Source of the DNA: Clostridiales bacterium
GTDB taxonomy: Bacteria > Bacillota > Clostridia > Christensenellales > Aristaeellaceae
Assembly: GCA_022776785.1 (NCBI GenBank)
Contig: JALFHA010000026.1
Location: 1-33,106, forward strand
Length of the DNA: 33,106 bases
Direction of reading: 5' to 3'
Shown here: in pieces, positions 21,632-29,692 of the stretch
Numbering within the stretch: the first letter of the stretch is position 1
How the letters are laid out: each line of letters opens with the position of its first letter
The notes under the pieces: model-generated
The model's input: only the letters and a program-made list of their open reading frames with translations
What the model was told of the DNA's origin: nothing
Databases searched by the model: none
Made by a program: the position numbers and the translations under genes

Positions 21632-22525
21632 ATGAAAAAGCTGATTTCTCTGTTCATCCCTCTTGTACTCGCAGCGGCAGTCGGCGTCGCTCAGGTTGAC
21701 CTGTCCGGCATGACCTACGACGAGCTTGTCGAATTGAAAGACCAACTCAACCTTGCTATGTGGAATAGTGAAGAATGGGAGGAGGTTGTCGTGCCACAGG
21801 GGCTATGGATTGTTGGCGAAGATATTCCGGTTGGGCATTACACAATCAAACCGGTTGACGGAAATATAGCAACAGTGGTTTACGGTTGCAAACTGAAAGA
21901 AAATAAAGCGAACCTGGAGAAATTCACTTCATCATCACGATATGATGAAATCATCAGTCCGTCATACAGATACTATTCTCAAGGCGATAAGGATACAATT
22001 GATATTGATATGCAATACGGTTACTATGTCGAAATCGAGGATTCAAGCGTTGTTTTTACCCCATATACTGGAAAGCCAACGCTCGGATTCAAAAAGAAAA
22101 CCGGCAGCACCTCAACCGGCTCTACGACTGCTCAGGTCACTCCGCCAAAGACCACACCAAGGCCGCAGACTACACCATATATCGATAATAGCACAGGAAG
22201 AAGATACATTTACATAGATTATAAGAACGTTGCAAGAAATCCAGAGCTATACAAAAATACCAAGGTTTTCCTAAAGGGTAAGGTCGTTCAGGTTGTTGGA
22301 TCAAGAACCAGAGGCTATGATATTCGCCTTGCAACAAGCGGGGGCTTTGATGACATCTACTACATCGTCGTGCCCGCAGAAAAGACTCCGTCCTTTAACA
22401 TTCTGGAGGGCGATAATCTGTTCGTCCTCTGTACGCTTGGTGGGGACTACACATATAAAGCTGTCCTCGGAAACGAAATAACCCTTCCTCTCGCCACAGC
22501 GGATTCGATCAGCCTCCAGGAATAG
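21632..22525 (+). CDS. secreted protein, probable lysogenic cargo
   Basis: 297 residues. The start 'MKKLISLFIPLVLAAAVGVA' is a signal peptide with no lipobox Cys. The first domain includes 'VVVPQGLWIVGEDIPVGHYT', a beta-rich motif found in secreted proteins of Clostridia. A Ser/Thr/Pro linker lies at about residues 160-185. The second domain ('NPELYKNTKVFLKGKVVQVV', 'ILEGDNLFVLCTL') looks like an OB-fold. It has no phage structural or replication feature and sits between the immunity region and the recombinase, the usual place for cargo genes. Function in the host envelope or outside the cell is inferred. AT-richer than its neighbours. Confidence 0.75.
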   Translation: MKKLISLFIPLVLAAAVGVAQVDLSGMTYDELVELKDQLNLAMWNSEEWEEVVVPQGLWIVGEDIPVGHYTIKPVDGNIATVVYGCKLKENKANLEKFTSSSRYDEIISPSYRYYSQGDKDTIDIDMQYGYYVEIEDSSVVFTPYTGKPTLGFKKKTGSTSTGSTTAQVTPPKTTPRPQTTPYIDNSTGRRYIYIDYKNVARNPELYKNTKVFLKGKVVQVVGSRTRGYDIRLATSGGFDDIYYIVVPAEKTPSFNILEGDNLFVLCTLGGDYTYKAVLGNEITLPLATADSISLQE

Positions 22526-22529
22526 AAAG

Positions 22530-22600
22530 CAAAACAAAAACCCGCCCCGGTTTCCCAGGGAGGGTACGCAGAATCAGCCAACACCACTTGTCCGATTTGC
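22530..22600 (-). ncRNA. candidate small RNA opposite the recombinase leader
   Basis: A promoter at 22,635-22,607 should start a transcript near 22,600, which meets a strong terminator at 22,565-22,540 (11-position stem with GAAA loop, then TTTTTGTTTT). The unit is about 70 nucleotides long. No ORF of note is inside. Promoter and terminator match each other in direction and spacing, which is hard to explain otherwise. It fits a regulatory RNA, or transcription that blocks the recombinase start region. Confidence 0.6.
22540..22565 (-). terminator. terminator of the candidate small RNA
   Basis: Minus strand: ACCCTCCCTGG-GAAA-CCGGGGCGGGT, one mismatch and one G-T pair, followed by TTTTGTTTT. 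The same stem faces the 3' end of the cargo gene on the plus strand but has no T-run there. Confidence 0.75.
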
Positions 22601-22606
22601 TGTTTT

Positions 22607-22635
22607 ATTATAGCGCGGGCGATGCACAAAGTCAA
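22607..22635 (-). promoter_or_regulatory. strong promoter opposite the recombinase start
   Basis: Minus strand TTGACT, exactly 17 bases, TATAAT: near-consensus sigma-A promoter. Its -35 overlaps the recombinase ribosome binding site (AAGGAGC) on the other strand. Confidence 0.72.
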
Positions 22636-22645
22636 GGAGCCAATC

Positions 22646-24388
22646 ATGAACGCAGTCATCTATGCCCGCTATTCCTCTCACGGGCAAACAGAGCAGTCCA
22701 TCGAGGGACAGCTCCGGGATAATTACGAGTGGGCCAAGCAGCAGGGCGTCACCGTGATTGCGGAGTACATCGACAGAGCACTGACCGGAACAAAGGATGC
22801 ACGCCCGGATTTTCAGCGCATGATCGAGGATGCTTCTAAGAAGCAGTTCCAGATAATCATCGTCTGGAAGCTGGACAGATTCGCCCGTAACCGTTACGAC
22901 AGCGCCATCTACAAGGCCAAGCTCAAGAAATTCGGCGTCAAGGTCGTCTCAGTCAAGGAAAACATCACCGATAGCCCGGAGGGCATCATCCTTGAAGGTC
23001 TCCTGGAATCCATGGCCGAGTATTACTCTGCCAACCTCTCTCAGAACATCAAGCGCGGCCAGCGCGAGTGTATGGAGAACGGAACTTACTGCGGCGGTCA
23101 TGTCCCCTATGGGTATAAGATCGTAGATAGGAAGCTCGTCGCCGACGAAAAAAACGCTCCGGTTATCCGATATGTATTCGCTCAGTATGCACAGGGCATA
23201 CCGAAAAAGAAGATCATCGACGAGCTGAATAAACGCGGTGTCAGAGGAAAAAACGGAAAGCCTTTAACCATAGCAGCTTTTCAGCACGCGCTGTCCAATC
23301 CGACCTATGTTGGAAATTACGTTTACAAAGGCCAGACAATTAACGGCCTCTGTGAAAAGCTCATCGACGACGAAACCTTTGCAAAGGTGCAGGAGAGATT
23401 GAAGCTCACAGCCCGCGCGCCGGCAGCGGGAAAGGCAAAGGCGGACTATCTTCTCCAGGGCAAGGCTTTCTGCGGATACTGCGGATCACCGATGGTCGGA
23501 GAATCTGGGCGCTCAAAGAATGGTGAAATCTATTACTACTATGCCTGTGCAGCAAAGAAAAAGAAGCATACCTGCAAAAAGAAGAACGAGCGCAAGGGAT
23601 TTATCGAATGGTATATCGTCGAGCAGACAATGCAGTACATTCTCAACCCGGATCGCGCAGATCAAGTAGCCAAAGCCGTTGTTCAGGAGTATAAAAAAGA
23701 GTTTTCAGACAGCAGAATTGGCGAGCTCGAAAAGGCCATGAAGCAGATAGACCGTGAACTGGATAAACTCGTAGACGCTTTGATTGACGCCCCGAAGATT
23801 GCGCACCAGAAAATCTACTCACGAATGGAAGCGCTCGAAGCTCAGAAAGCCGAGCTCGATTCAGACCTTGCCAAGCTGCGCATCGCCCAGGAAATTCAGC
23901 TCACCGTACCAGAGGTCAAGGCGTGGCTTAAAAAATTCTGTACAGGAGACCCAACCGATGAGGAATTCAGAAAGCGAATCATCGATGTATTCATCAATTC
24001 CGTCTATCTGTACGATGACAGGATCATCGTTTTCTATAATATTCGAGGTGGAAAGCAAATTTCTTACATTGATCTCGAAAATTCTTCTGAAATTTCCGAC
24101 GATGATGCAACGTCAAATTGTTCGGATTTGAACGCACACGCTCTACTGCTTAAGATCGTTCAAGCTTCACAGCTTGAATGGTCTTTTTTTATGCTTTCTG
24201 CATATTTTCTCCATCTTCTTCTTGTTTATTCTCGCGCCCGACCCTGTCTGCGCGGGATATCTCCTCAGCCGGACCGCAAACCGGCGAACGACAGCACGGC
24301 TTTGCAATCTCCCCTGCCCAACAGCGGACGTGCGCCAGCCATTCAGGAAAAAGCTGGCAAAGCGCTTCCTCAACGCCATTCCGATTGA
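22646..24388 (+). CDS. large serine recombinase (prophage integrase)
   Basis: 580 residues from the ATG at 22646 behind AAGGAGC. Catalytic domain: 'VIYARYSSHGQTEQSIEGQ' with Ser10 as nucleophile, 'VWKLDRFARNRYDSAIYKAK' for the arginines. The recombinase domain carries 'CGGHVPYGYKIVDRKL' and 'LSNPTYVGNYVYKG'. A zinc ribbon starts 'AFCGYCGSPMVGES'. A coiled coil lies at about residues 350-420. It integrates and excises the phage between attP and attB. The last about 75 residues run through a terminator hairpin at 24,159 into host-like, Pro/Arg-rich reading with no family likeness. The natural end is probably near residue 500, and the attachment core may lie there. Functional core looks intact. 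Confidence 0.88.
   Translation: MNAVIYARYSSHGQTEQSIEGQLRDNYEWAKQQGVTVIAEYIDRALTGTKDARPDFQRMIEDASKKQFQIIIVWKLDRFARNRYDSAIYKAKLKKFGVKVVSVKENITDSPEGIILEGLLESMAEYYSANLSQNIKRGQRECMENGTYCGGHVPYGYKIVDRKLVADEKNAPVIRYVFAQYAQGIPKKKIIDELNKRGVRGKNGKPLTIAAFQHALSNPTYVGNYVYKGQTINGLCEKLIDDETFAKVQERLKLTARAPAAGKAKADYLLQGKAFCGYCGSPMVGESGRSKNGEIYYYYACAAKKKKHTCKKKNERKGFIEWYIVEQTMQYILNPDRADQVAKAVVQEYKKEFSDSRIGELEKAMKQIDRELDKLVDALIDAPKIAHQKIYSRMEALEAQKAELDSDLAKLRIAQEIQLTVPEVKAWLKKFCTGDPTDEEFRKRIIDVFINSVYLYDDRIIVFYNIRGGKQISYIDLENSSEISDDDATSNCSDLNAHALLLKIVQASQLEWSFFMLSAYFLHLLLVYSRARPCLRGISPQPDRKPANDSTALQSPLPNSGRAPAIQEKAGKALPQRHSD
24159..24190 (+). terminator. rho-independent terminator at the prophage right end
   Basis: TTCAAGCT-TCAC-AGCTTGAA, eight perfect pairs, then TGGTC and seven T. 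It lies inside the overlong 3' end of the recombinase frame, supporting an earlier natural stop or a host gene end at the attachment site. Confidence 0.65.
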
Positions 24389-24414
24389 CGTCATCGTGCG
24401 CATTATGGTAAAAT
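24385..24414 (+). promoter_or_regulatory. promoter of the small secreted-protein gene
   Basis: TTGACG, 18 bases, TAAAAT, with AAGGAGG about 30 bases further on and the GTG start at 24455. The roughly 190 bases between the terminator and this promoter show no convincing gene; one plus-strand frame there begins with a hydrophobic stretch but lacks a ribosome binding site. Confidence 0.6.
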
Positions 24415-24454
24415 TCCAATATGCTACCTATAGAAAGAAGGAGGCCGATCAACA

Positions 24455-24712
24455 GTGAGTATTCTGCCCATCGTTCTGCTCGCCATCATCGCCTTTCTCG
24501 TCGTATGCATGTTCTTCGCTGCGGGCAACAGCCATGCCTCCAGCGATGATATATTCCCGTCCCCTCCTCCGCCGCCAGCACCTCGGCATCGATCCCCGTC
24601 CCTGTTCTTTGAGACGGACTGGATCGGCAAGCGGAATCACCGTCACGACGCCGCCATGGAGCGCCATCGCGCCGCCTCCCGAAGCAGTAACGACCACGAA
24701 TTCCCCCTGTAA
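24455..24712 (+). CDS. small membrane-anchored or secreted protein (GTG start)
   Basis: 85 residues from a GTG ten bases behind AAGGAGG. Residues 1-25 ('SILPIVLLAIIAFLVVCMFF') form a signal anchor. A poly-Pro stretch 'PSPPPPPAP' follows, then a basic tail with 'ETDWIGKRNHRHD'. No Cys of a lipobox type is placed correctly. It is the first chromosomal gene after the prophage. No family recognised. Confidence 0.6.
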   Translation: MSILPIVLLAIIAFLVVCMFFAAGNSHASSDDIFPSPPPPPAPRHRSPSLFFETDWIGKRNHRHDAAMERHRAASRSSNDHEFPL

Positions 24713-24827
24713 CGCTCCGGAATCATTCCGTCAAAACCGGCATGATGCCGATTGCATACCGACGGAGTGATAGAAGTCCCGCTGCTTTACGACCGAGGCC
24801 GGAGCCTTACAGAAGGGTTTTCACAGT

Positions 24828-24856
24828 AAAGCACGCCAATGCACGCGTGCTTTTTT
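24828..24856 (+). terminator. terminator downstream of the small secreted-protein gene
   Basis: AAAGCACG, ten-base loop, CGTGCTTT, followed by TTT (six T in all). About 115 bases after the stop codon. Confidence 0.6.
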
Positions 24857-24936
24857 CTTGCTCCCGTCATACAAGGTTCATGTGGCTCAGCCCATGAAAA
24901 AGGCCGCCTTGCATCAATCAAAGCAGCATAGCCAAT

Positions 24937-24964
24937 CATCATGCAGCCAAGAGGCTGCATGATG
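24937..24964. repeat. 12-bp perfect inverted repeat with AAGA loop
   Basis: CATCATGCAGCC-AAGA-GGCTGCATGATG. No T-run follows on either strand, so a normal terminator is doubtful. It lies about 30 bases past the stop of the minus-strand small gene and may still mark its 3' end, or be an interspersed palindrome. Confidence 0.6.
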
Positions 24965-24993
24965 CGTCCATTTTCTTGCAATTTCTACCGTTC

Positions 24994-25161
24994 TTACCCG
25001 TCCTCCATGCTGTGAATCGCCGCATCCAGCGCGGCAATCGAATGAATGGCCTGCTGGCGTACCAGCAGCTGACGGCGGACCTGCTGCGGCGCGCCGGCAT
25101 ACAGGCGCCGCGCGTTCGAGTCGCTCTCCAGCAGCGCATAGAGATTGGGATACAGCTTCAC
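24994..25161 (-). CDS. small unknown protein divergent from recQ (GTG start)
   Basis: 55 residues from the GTG at 25161, eight bases behind GGAGG. 'KLYPNLYALLESDSNARRLY' and 'APQQVRRQLLVRQQAIHSI' form a helical, soluble peptide. The codon use (GCG, CTG, CGC rich) matches the host genes. A GTG nine bases upstream is too close to the site. Short proteins with 'LY..L..D..A+..Y..LP..V' occur in Clostridia, but I know no function. Confidence 0.6.
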   Translation of the reverse strand: MKLYPNLYALLESDSNARRLYAGAPQQVRRQLLVRQQAIHSIAALDAAIHSMEDG

Positions 25162-25210
25162 AAGCGTCACCTCCAGCCTCTAGCTTGCGCGCTAAAAGCC
25201 GCGCTTATGC

Positions 25211-25240
25211 TTGACGCTGCCTGACAGGCGGGATTATAAT
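25211..25240 (+). promoter_or_regulatory. recQ promoter
   Basis: TTGACG, 18 bases, TATAAT. The -10 covers an upstream ATG in the recQ frame at 25239, which therefore cannot be the start. The start at 25269 lies about 22 bases after the predicted transcription start. Confidence 0.7.
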
Positions 25241-25268
25241 GGTCGAAAACGGCGCTTGGGAGGAAGGC

Positions 25269-27095
25269 ATGACGGCAATGGAGGCAGCGCGCAAGGCGCT
25301 ACAGGACGTATTCGGCTACGACCAGTTCAGGCCGGGTCAGGAGGACGTCATCGCGGCGATACTCAGCGGGCGCGACGTCATGGCCGTCATGCCCACGGGC
25401 GCGGGCAAATCGCTGTGCTACCAGATTCCGGGGCTTGTTCTGCCAGGTGTCACGCTCGTCGTGTCGCCGCTCATCTCGCTGATGCGCGATCAGGTGACGG
25501 CGCTGCTGCAAAACGGCGTGCGCGCCGCCTACCTCAATAGCTCGCTGACCGCGCGGCAGTTCTCCCTCGCCCTGCAAAACGCTCGGCAGGGCGTCTACAG
25601 AATCGTCTACGTCGCGCCCGAGCGGCTGATGACCGACGCCTTCCTCAGCTTTGCGCGCGGCGCGCAGATTGCACAGGTCGTCGTCGATGAGGCGCACTGC
25701 GTCAGCCAGTGGGGGCAGGATTTCCGCCCCGGCTACCTGCAAATCGCGCCGTTCCTCGCCGCCCTGCCCGCCCGTCCGCGCGTCAGCGCCTTCACTGCGA
25801 CGGCCACGGATGCCGTCCGTCAGGACATCAAGCGCCTGCTTAACCTGCGCCAGCCCTTTGAGATCACCACGGGCTTTGACCGGCCCAACCTCTATTTTGA
25901 GGTTCGCCATCCCAGGGACAGGGACGCGGAGCTGCTTCGCTTTCTTTCGGAGCATCAGGGGCAGAGCGGCATCGTCTACTGCGGCACGCGAAAGGGCGTG
26001 GAGGAGGTCGCGCGGATGCTGCGCCAGAACGGCGTGGATGCGGTCGGCTACCATGCGGGTATGCCCGACGAGGAGCGCCGCCGCGCGCAGGAGGACTTCG
26101 TCGCCGACATCTCCCCCGTCATCGTGGCGACAAACGCCTTCGGCATGGGCATTGACAAGTCGAACGTCTCCTTCGTCGCGCACTACAACATGCCCAAGGA
26201 TCTGGAGAGCTATTATCAGGAGGCGGGCCGCGCCGGACGCGACGGCGAGGATGCGGTCTGCTGCCTGCTCTATCAGCCCGCAGACGTGCGGCTGAACACC
26301 TTTCTCATCGAGCACGCGCAGGACGAAAGCGAAATGGACGAGCAGACGCGGCAGGTTGTCGCCGACCGCGCCCGCGAGCGTCTCAAGCAAATGACCTTTT
26401 ACGCGACGGGCCACGGCTGCCTGCGCGCGCGGATCCTCAGCTACTTCGGCGAGAAGCCGGAATCGCCGCACTGCAACAACTGCTCCGGCTGCCTCGCCGG
26501 CGCCAGCGAGCGCGACGTGACGGTTCAGGCCGGGCAGATCGTCGCGGCCGTCATCGCCATGCAGGGGCGCTACGGCAAGGCGCTGACGGCGAAGGTGCTC
26601 GTCGGCGCGCGTGATGAGCGCATCCGCGCGCGCGGGCTTGATAAGCTCTCCGCTTTTGGCTGCCTGCACGCTGAGGGCGAGGACAATGTGCGCCGGATGA
26701 TCGACGAGCTCATCGCTGACGACGTGCTGATGGTGACGGAGGGCGAATATCCCCTGCTGCGCGCAGGCGCACGCGCTGCCGAAACGCTGCGCGGCGACGA
26801 GCCCATACACATGACGCTGCCCGCGCCGGGCAGCGCGCAGGAGGCTCGCACCCGCCGCAGCGCCAGCGTGGACAGGGCGCTGCTTTCCCGGCTCACAGCC
26901 GTGCGCCGGCGCATCGCCGAGGAGCAGCATGTGCCGCCGTTCGTCATCTTCACCAACGCCACGCTGCGCGACATGGCGGATAAGCGGCCCCGCACGCGCG
27001 CGGCGATGCTGCGGGTGGCCGGCGTAGGCGAGCGCAAGCTCGAGCGCTACGGCGAGACCTTTCTTCGGGAGATTGAAGCCTATGTCAACGACTGA
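25269..27095 (+). CDS. recQ: ATP-dependent DNA helicase RecQ
   Basis: 608 residues, usual length, from the ATG at 25269 with GGGAGGAAGGC. Helicase motifs: 'MPTGAGKSLCYQ' (Walker A, 41-), DEAH at 140-143, 'FTATAT' (175-180), 'YHAGMPDEER' and 'YYQEAGRAGRDG' (315-326). The RecQ zinc site uses Cys384, Cys402, Cys405 and Cys408 ('HCNNCSGC'). A winged helix follows, then an HRDC domain from about 535 ('MADKRPRTRAAMLRVAGVGE'). It unwinds DNA 3' to 5' in recombination repair and replication restart. It is followed with a 14-base overlap by the membrane glycosyltransferase gene, which probably shares its mRNA. Confidence 0.95.
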   Translation: MTAMEAARKALQDVFGYDQFRPGQEDVIAAILSGRDVMAVMPTGAGKSLCYQIPGLVLPGVTLVVSPLISLMRDQVTALLQNGVRAAYLNSSLTARQFSLALQNARQGVYRIVYVAPERLMTDAFLSFARGAQIAQVVVDEAHCVSQWGQDFRPGYLQIAPFLAALPARPRVSAFTATATDAVRQDIKRLLNLRQPFEITTGFDRPNLYFEVRHPRDRDAELLRFLSEHQGQSGIVYCGTRKGVEEVARMLRQNGVDAVGYHAGMPDEERRRAQEDFVADISPVIVATNAFGMGIDKSNVSFVAHYNMPKDLESYYQEAGRAGRDGEDAVCCLLYQPADVRLNTFLIEHAQDESEMDEQTRQVVADRARERLKQMTFYATGHGCLRARILSYFGEKPESPHCNNCSGCLAGASERDVTVQAGQIVAAVIAMQGRYGKALTAKVLVGARDERIRARGLDKLSAFGCLHAEGEDNVRRMIDELIADDVLMVTEGEYPLLRAGARAAETLRGDEPIHMTLPAPGSAQEARTRRSASVDRALLSRLTAVRRRIAEEQHVPPFVIFTNATLRDMADKRPRTRAAMLRVAGVGERKLERYGETFLREIEAYVND

Positions 27096-28566
27096 TTGCC
27101 TTGCCGCACGGCGCGCCCGGCTGCGCGAAGGAGCGGCGACGCTCCTTGTCTGCCTGCTGGCGAGCGCGGCTCTGCTGCTCCTGTGCACGCAGAGCTCGCC
27201 GCTCTATCCGACCAACACCTGGGCGGACGCCAACTGCCTGCTGACCGTCGGACGCGTCATGCGTGCGGGCGGCGTGCTCTACCGCGACATCTACGAGCAG
27301 AAGGGGCCGACACTCTACCTGCTCCACGCGCTGGCCGCGTGTATCAGCGATTCGAGCTTTCTCGGCGTGTTCATTCTGGAGGTGCTCAGCCTGACGGCAG
27401 CGCTGGCCGCGGCGTGCCGCCTGCTGCGCAGGCGTCTGTCCCTGCCGCTGTCGCTGGCGGGCGGCGTGCTGCTGGGCGCGGCGATGCTCGTCTCCTCCGC
27501 CTTCGCGCAGGGGGACAGCGCAGAAGAATTCTGCCTGCCGCTGCTGCTGGGCGCACTGCTGATCGCTGCAAGCGAATATGAGCGCGACGCCGGGCCGATG
27601 CGCCCGTCGCGTCTGCTTGTCTGCGGGCTGCTGGCAGGCGGCGTGGCGACGATCAAGTACACGATGCTCGGGCAGTTCATCGGTCTGTGCGCCGTGGAGG
27701 GCGTGCTTGCGCTGCGCCACGGCGGCTTCATGCGCGCGCTTCGCAGTGCCGGGGCGTTTCTCGTCGGCATGGCCGCGCCCATCGCGCTGTGGATCGCCTA
27801 CTTCGCTGCCAACGGTGCGCTGGGCGACGCCTTCACGGCCTATATCGTCAACAACACGACGCTCTACGACGGCGGCAGCAACAGCATGGACTGGGCCTCC
27901 CTGCCCGGCTACCTGCGCAGCAACGCGCTGTGGATCCTGCCCGCTGCGCTGGGGCTCCTGCACATGGCGCTCCGGCGGGAGCTTTCGCTTGCCGAGCGCG
28001 CAGCCATGCTGGCTATGGCGGCAGGTCAACTCGTGGCTATCTGCTTTTTGGGGCGCGTATGGCCGTACTGCCCGCTGGCGCTGAGCGTGTTTGCCGTCTT
28101 TGGTTTCAGCGCCCTGCTGGCATGGTGCGCGCGCCTCGGGCGATGGTTTTCCCGCGCTGCGCTGCCCCTGTCCGCCGCCACTGCGCTGGTGCTGGCTGTT
28201 TTCGCCAGCCCGAACGTATCCGTACGCGGCGTCCCCTATGAGGATACGGCGCAGGCACGGCTGGCGCGCTATATCGAGCCGGGCGCGACGCTGCTGCAAT
28301 ACAGCCATCTGGATGACGGGCTGTATCTCGCCGCAGGCACGCTGCCGAAGGAGAAGTATTTCGTCCGGCTAAACGTCAAGCTGCCCGAGATGCAGGAGGA
28401 GCTTGACCGCTATGTGGAGCAAGCCCTGCCAGACTATGTGCTGATCTCCTGGCGGCCCCTGCCCGAGCGCTTTGACCGCTATCAGCTCATCGCCACGGAT
28501 GCAGGCTATGACGATTCGGGCCGCATTAACAAGATGCTGTACTTATATAGAAGGAAAAGCCCATGA
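27082..28566 (+). CDS. GT-C fold membrane glycosyltransferase-like protein
   Basis: 494 residues from the ATG at 27082 (GGGAG nine bases before); a TTG nine bases earlier is possible. About ten hydrophobic segments alternate with Arg-rich loops. The first outer loop 'NTWADANCLLTVGRVMRAGG' plus 'LYRDIYEQKGPTLY' carries the acidic residue and Arg typical of PMT/ArnT-like GT-C enzymes, which use polyprenyl-phosphate sugars. A soluble C-terminal part of about 120 residues ('ATLLQYSHLDDGLYLAAGTL') is outside the membrane. Substrate unknown. It overlaps recQ by 14 bases, suggesting coupling. Confidence 0.7.
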   Translation: MSTTDCLAARRARLREGAATLLVCLLASAALLLLCTQSSPLYPTNTWADANCLLTVGRVMRAGGVLYRDIYEQKGPTLYLLHALAACISDSSFLGVFILEVLSLTAALAAACRLLRRRLSLPLSLAGGVLLGAAMLVSSAFAQGDSAEEFCLPLLLGALLIAASEYERDAGPMRPSRLLVCGLLAGGVATIKYTMLGQFIGLCAVEGVLALRHGGFMRALRSAGAFLVGMAAPIALWIAYFAANGALGDAFTAYIVNNTTLYDGGSNSMDWASLPGYLRSNALWILPAALGLLHMALRRELSLAERAAMLAMAAGQLVAICFLGRVWPYCPLALSVFAVFGFSALLAWCARLGRWFSRAALPLSAATALVLAVFASPNVSVRGVPYEDTAQARLARYIEPGATLLQYSHLDDGLYLAAGTLPKEKYFVRLNVKLPEMQEELDRYVEQALPDYVLISWRPLPERFDRYQLIATDAGYDDSGRINKMLYLYRRKSP

Positions 28567-28616
28567 TGCACGCCGCACGGCGGGATGCAATGGGCTGAGG
28601 GAGGTTACCGGCGAAT

Positions 28617-29690
28617 ATGGACATGGATACCGTCATCGACGCGGCGCGCCTGCGCCGCTTTATGGAGCGCGCTTATCGAGCGGAGGGCTTTTCAGGCGAT
28701 GAAGCTGCGCAAATTGCCGATGTGCTGATGCAGGCCGACCTGTTCGGCATCGAAAGCCACGGGGCACAGCGCATGATGTACTATCACAGGAATATCGCCT
28801 CGGGCAGCGTCGCCATCGGCGCGCAGCCGGAGGTGCTGCGGGAGACGCCCGTCTCCGCGCTGATGGACGGCCACTTCGCCATGGGGCAGCTTACCGCGCG
28901 CAGAGCGATGGGGCTGGCGATCGAAAAGGCCAAAAAAAGCGGCGTCGGCATGGTCGCCGTGCGCAATTCCTCGCACTACGGTATTGCAGGCTACTACACG
29001 CTGATGGCCGAGCGAGAGGGGCTGGCCTCCTTCTCGATGACAAACACCGGGCCGATCATGACCCCGACCTTCGGACGGGAGATGATGCTGGGCACCAACC
29101 CGCTGGCCTTCTGCATGCCCGCCGACCCCGTGCCCTTCTGGTTTGACGCCTCCACGACGGTGGTGACGCTGGGCAAGGTGGAGGTTTATGCCAAGCGCGG
29201 CAAGCCCATGCCCGAGGGCTGGACGATCGACGCGGATGGCCGCACCTGCACCGATGCGCAGAGGATGAACCGTTCCATTCTCGCGGGCGAGCCGGGCGGC
29301 GTGCTGCCGCTGGGCGGCGAGGGCGAGACGCACAGCGGCCACAAGGGCTACGGGCTGGCACTGATGGTCGAGGCGCTCACCGGCGTGCTGGCACAGGGGC
29401 TGATGGCCCCGGAGATGTGCGGCGCACACGGCGACCATACGAGCCACTTCTTCCTCGCCTTCGATCCGGGGCTGTTCGGCGACGCGCAGGCCATCCGCGC
29501 GCAGATGAGCCGCTATCTGGCGATGCTGCGCGCCAGTGCGCCCGCGCCAGGACAGGCGCGCATCTACACCCACGGCGAGAAGGCGTTTGAGGCGCAGGCT
29601 CTCCGCCTGCGCGAGGGCGTGCCCGTGGAGGCCAACACACTGCGCGAGCTTGATGAAATTGCCGCCGAGCTGGGCATCGGGAGCGTGTGA
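28617..29690 (+). CDS. malate/L-lactate dehydrogenase family (Ldh_2) oxidoreductase
   Basis: 357 residues. Family landmarks: 'DLFGIESHGAQRM' (usual D-L-x-G-x-x-S-H-G), 'RNSSHYGIAGYY' with the catalytic His, 'REMMLGTNPLAFCMP', 'DASTTVVTLGKVE' and 'GHKGYGLALMVEALTGVL'. These enzymes reduce or oxidise 2-oxo/2-hydroxy acids such as malate, lactate, ureidoglycolate or sulfolactate with NAD(P). The exact substrate cannot be read from the sequence, and no allantoin or sulfolactate genes are adjacent. The ATG at 28617 has GGGAGG 12 bases upstream; the second Met three residues in is an alternative. Confidence 0.88.
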   Translation: MDMDTVIDAARLRRFMERAYRAEGFSGDEAAQIADVLMQADLFGIESHGAQRMMYYHRNIASGSVAIGAQPEVLRETPVSALMDGHFAMGQLTARRAMGLAIEKAKKSGVGMVAVRNSSHYGIAGYYTLMAEREGLASFSMTNTGPIMTPTFGREMMLGTNPLAFCMPADPVPFWFDASTTVVTLGKVEVYAKRGKPMPEGWTIDADGRTCTDAQRMNRSILAGEPGGVLPLGGEGETHSGHKGYGLALMVEALTGVLAQGLMAPEMCGAHGDHTSHFFLAFDPGLFGDAQAIRAQMSRYLAMLRASAPAPGQARIYTHGEKAFEAQALRLREGVPVEANTLRELDEIAAELGIGSV

Positions 29691-29692
29691 CG

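Noticed and set aside
24100..24200. tRNA gene as the integration site
   Set aside because: No cloverleaf or T-loop sequence was seen here; serine recombinases usually do not use tRNA genes.
24174..24458. Plus-strand frame with hydrophobic N-terminus after the terminator
   Set aside because: No ribosome binding site, starts inside the terminator hairpin, and overlaps the next gene's promoter and binding site.
25299..27188. 629-codon minus-strand frame opposite recQ
   Set aside because: recQ has all helicase motifs, promoter and ribosome binding site on the plus strand; the opposite frame has no recognisable motif.
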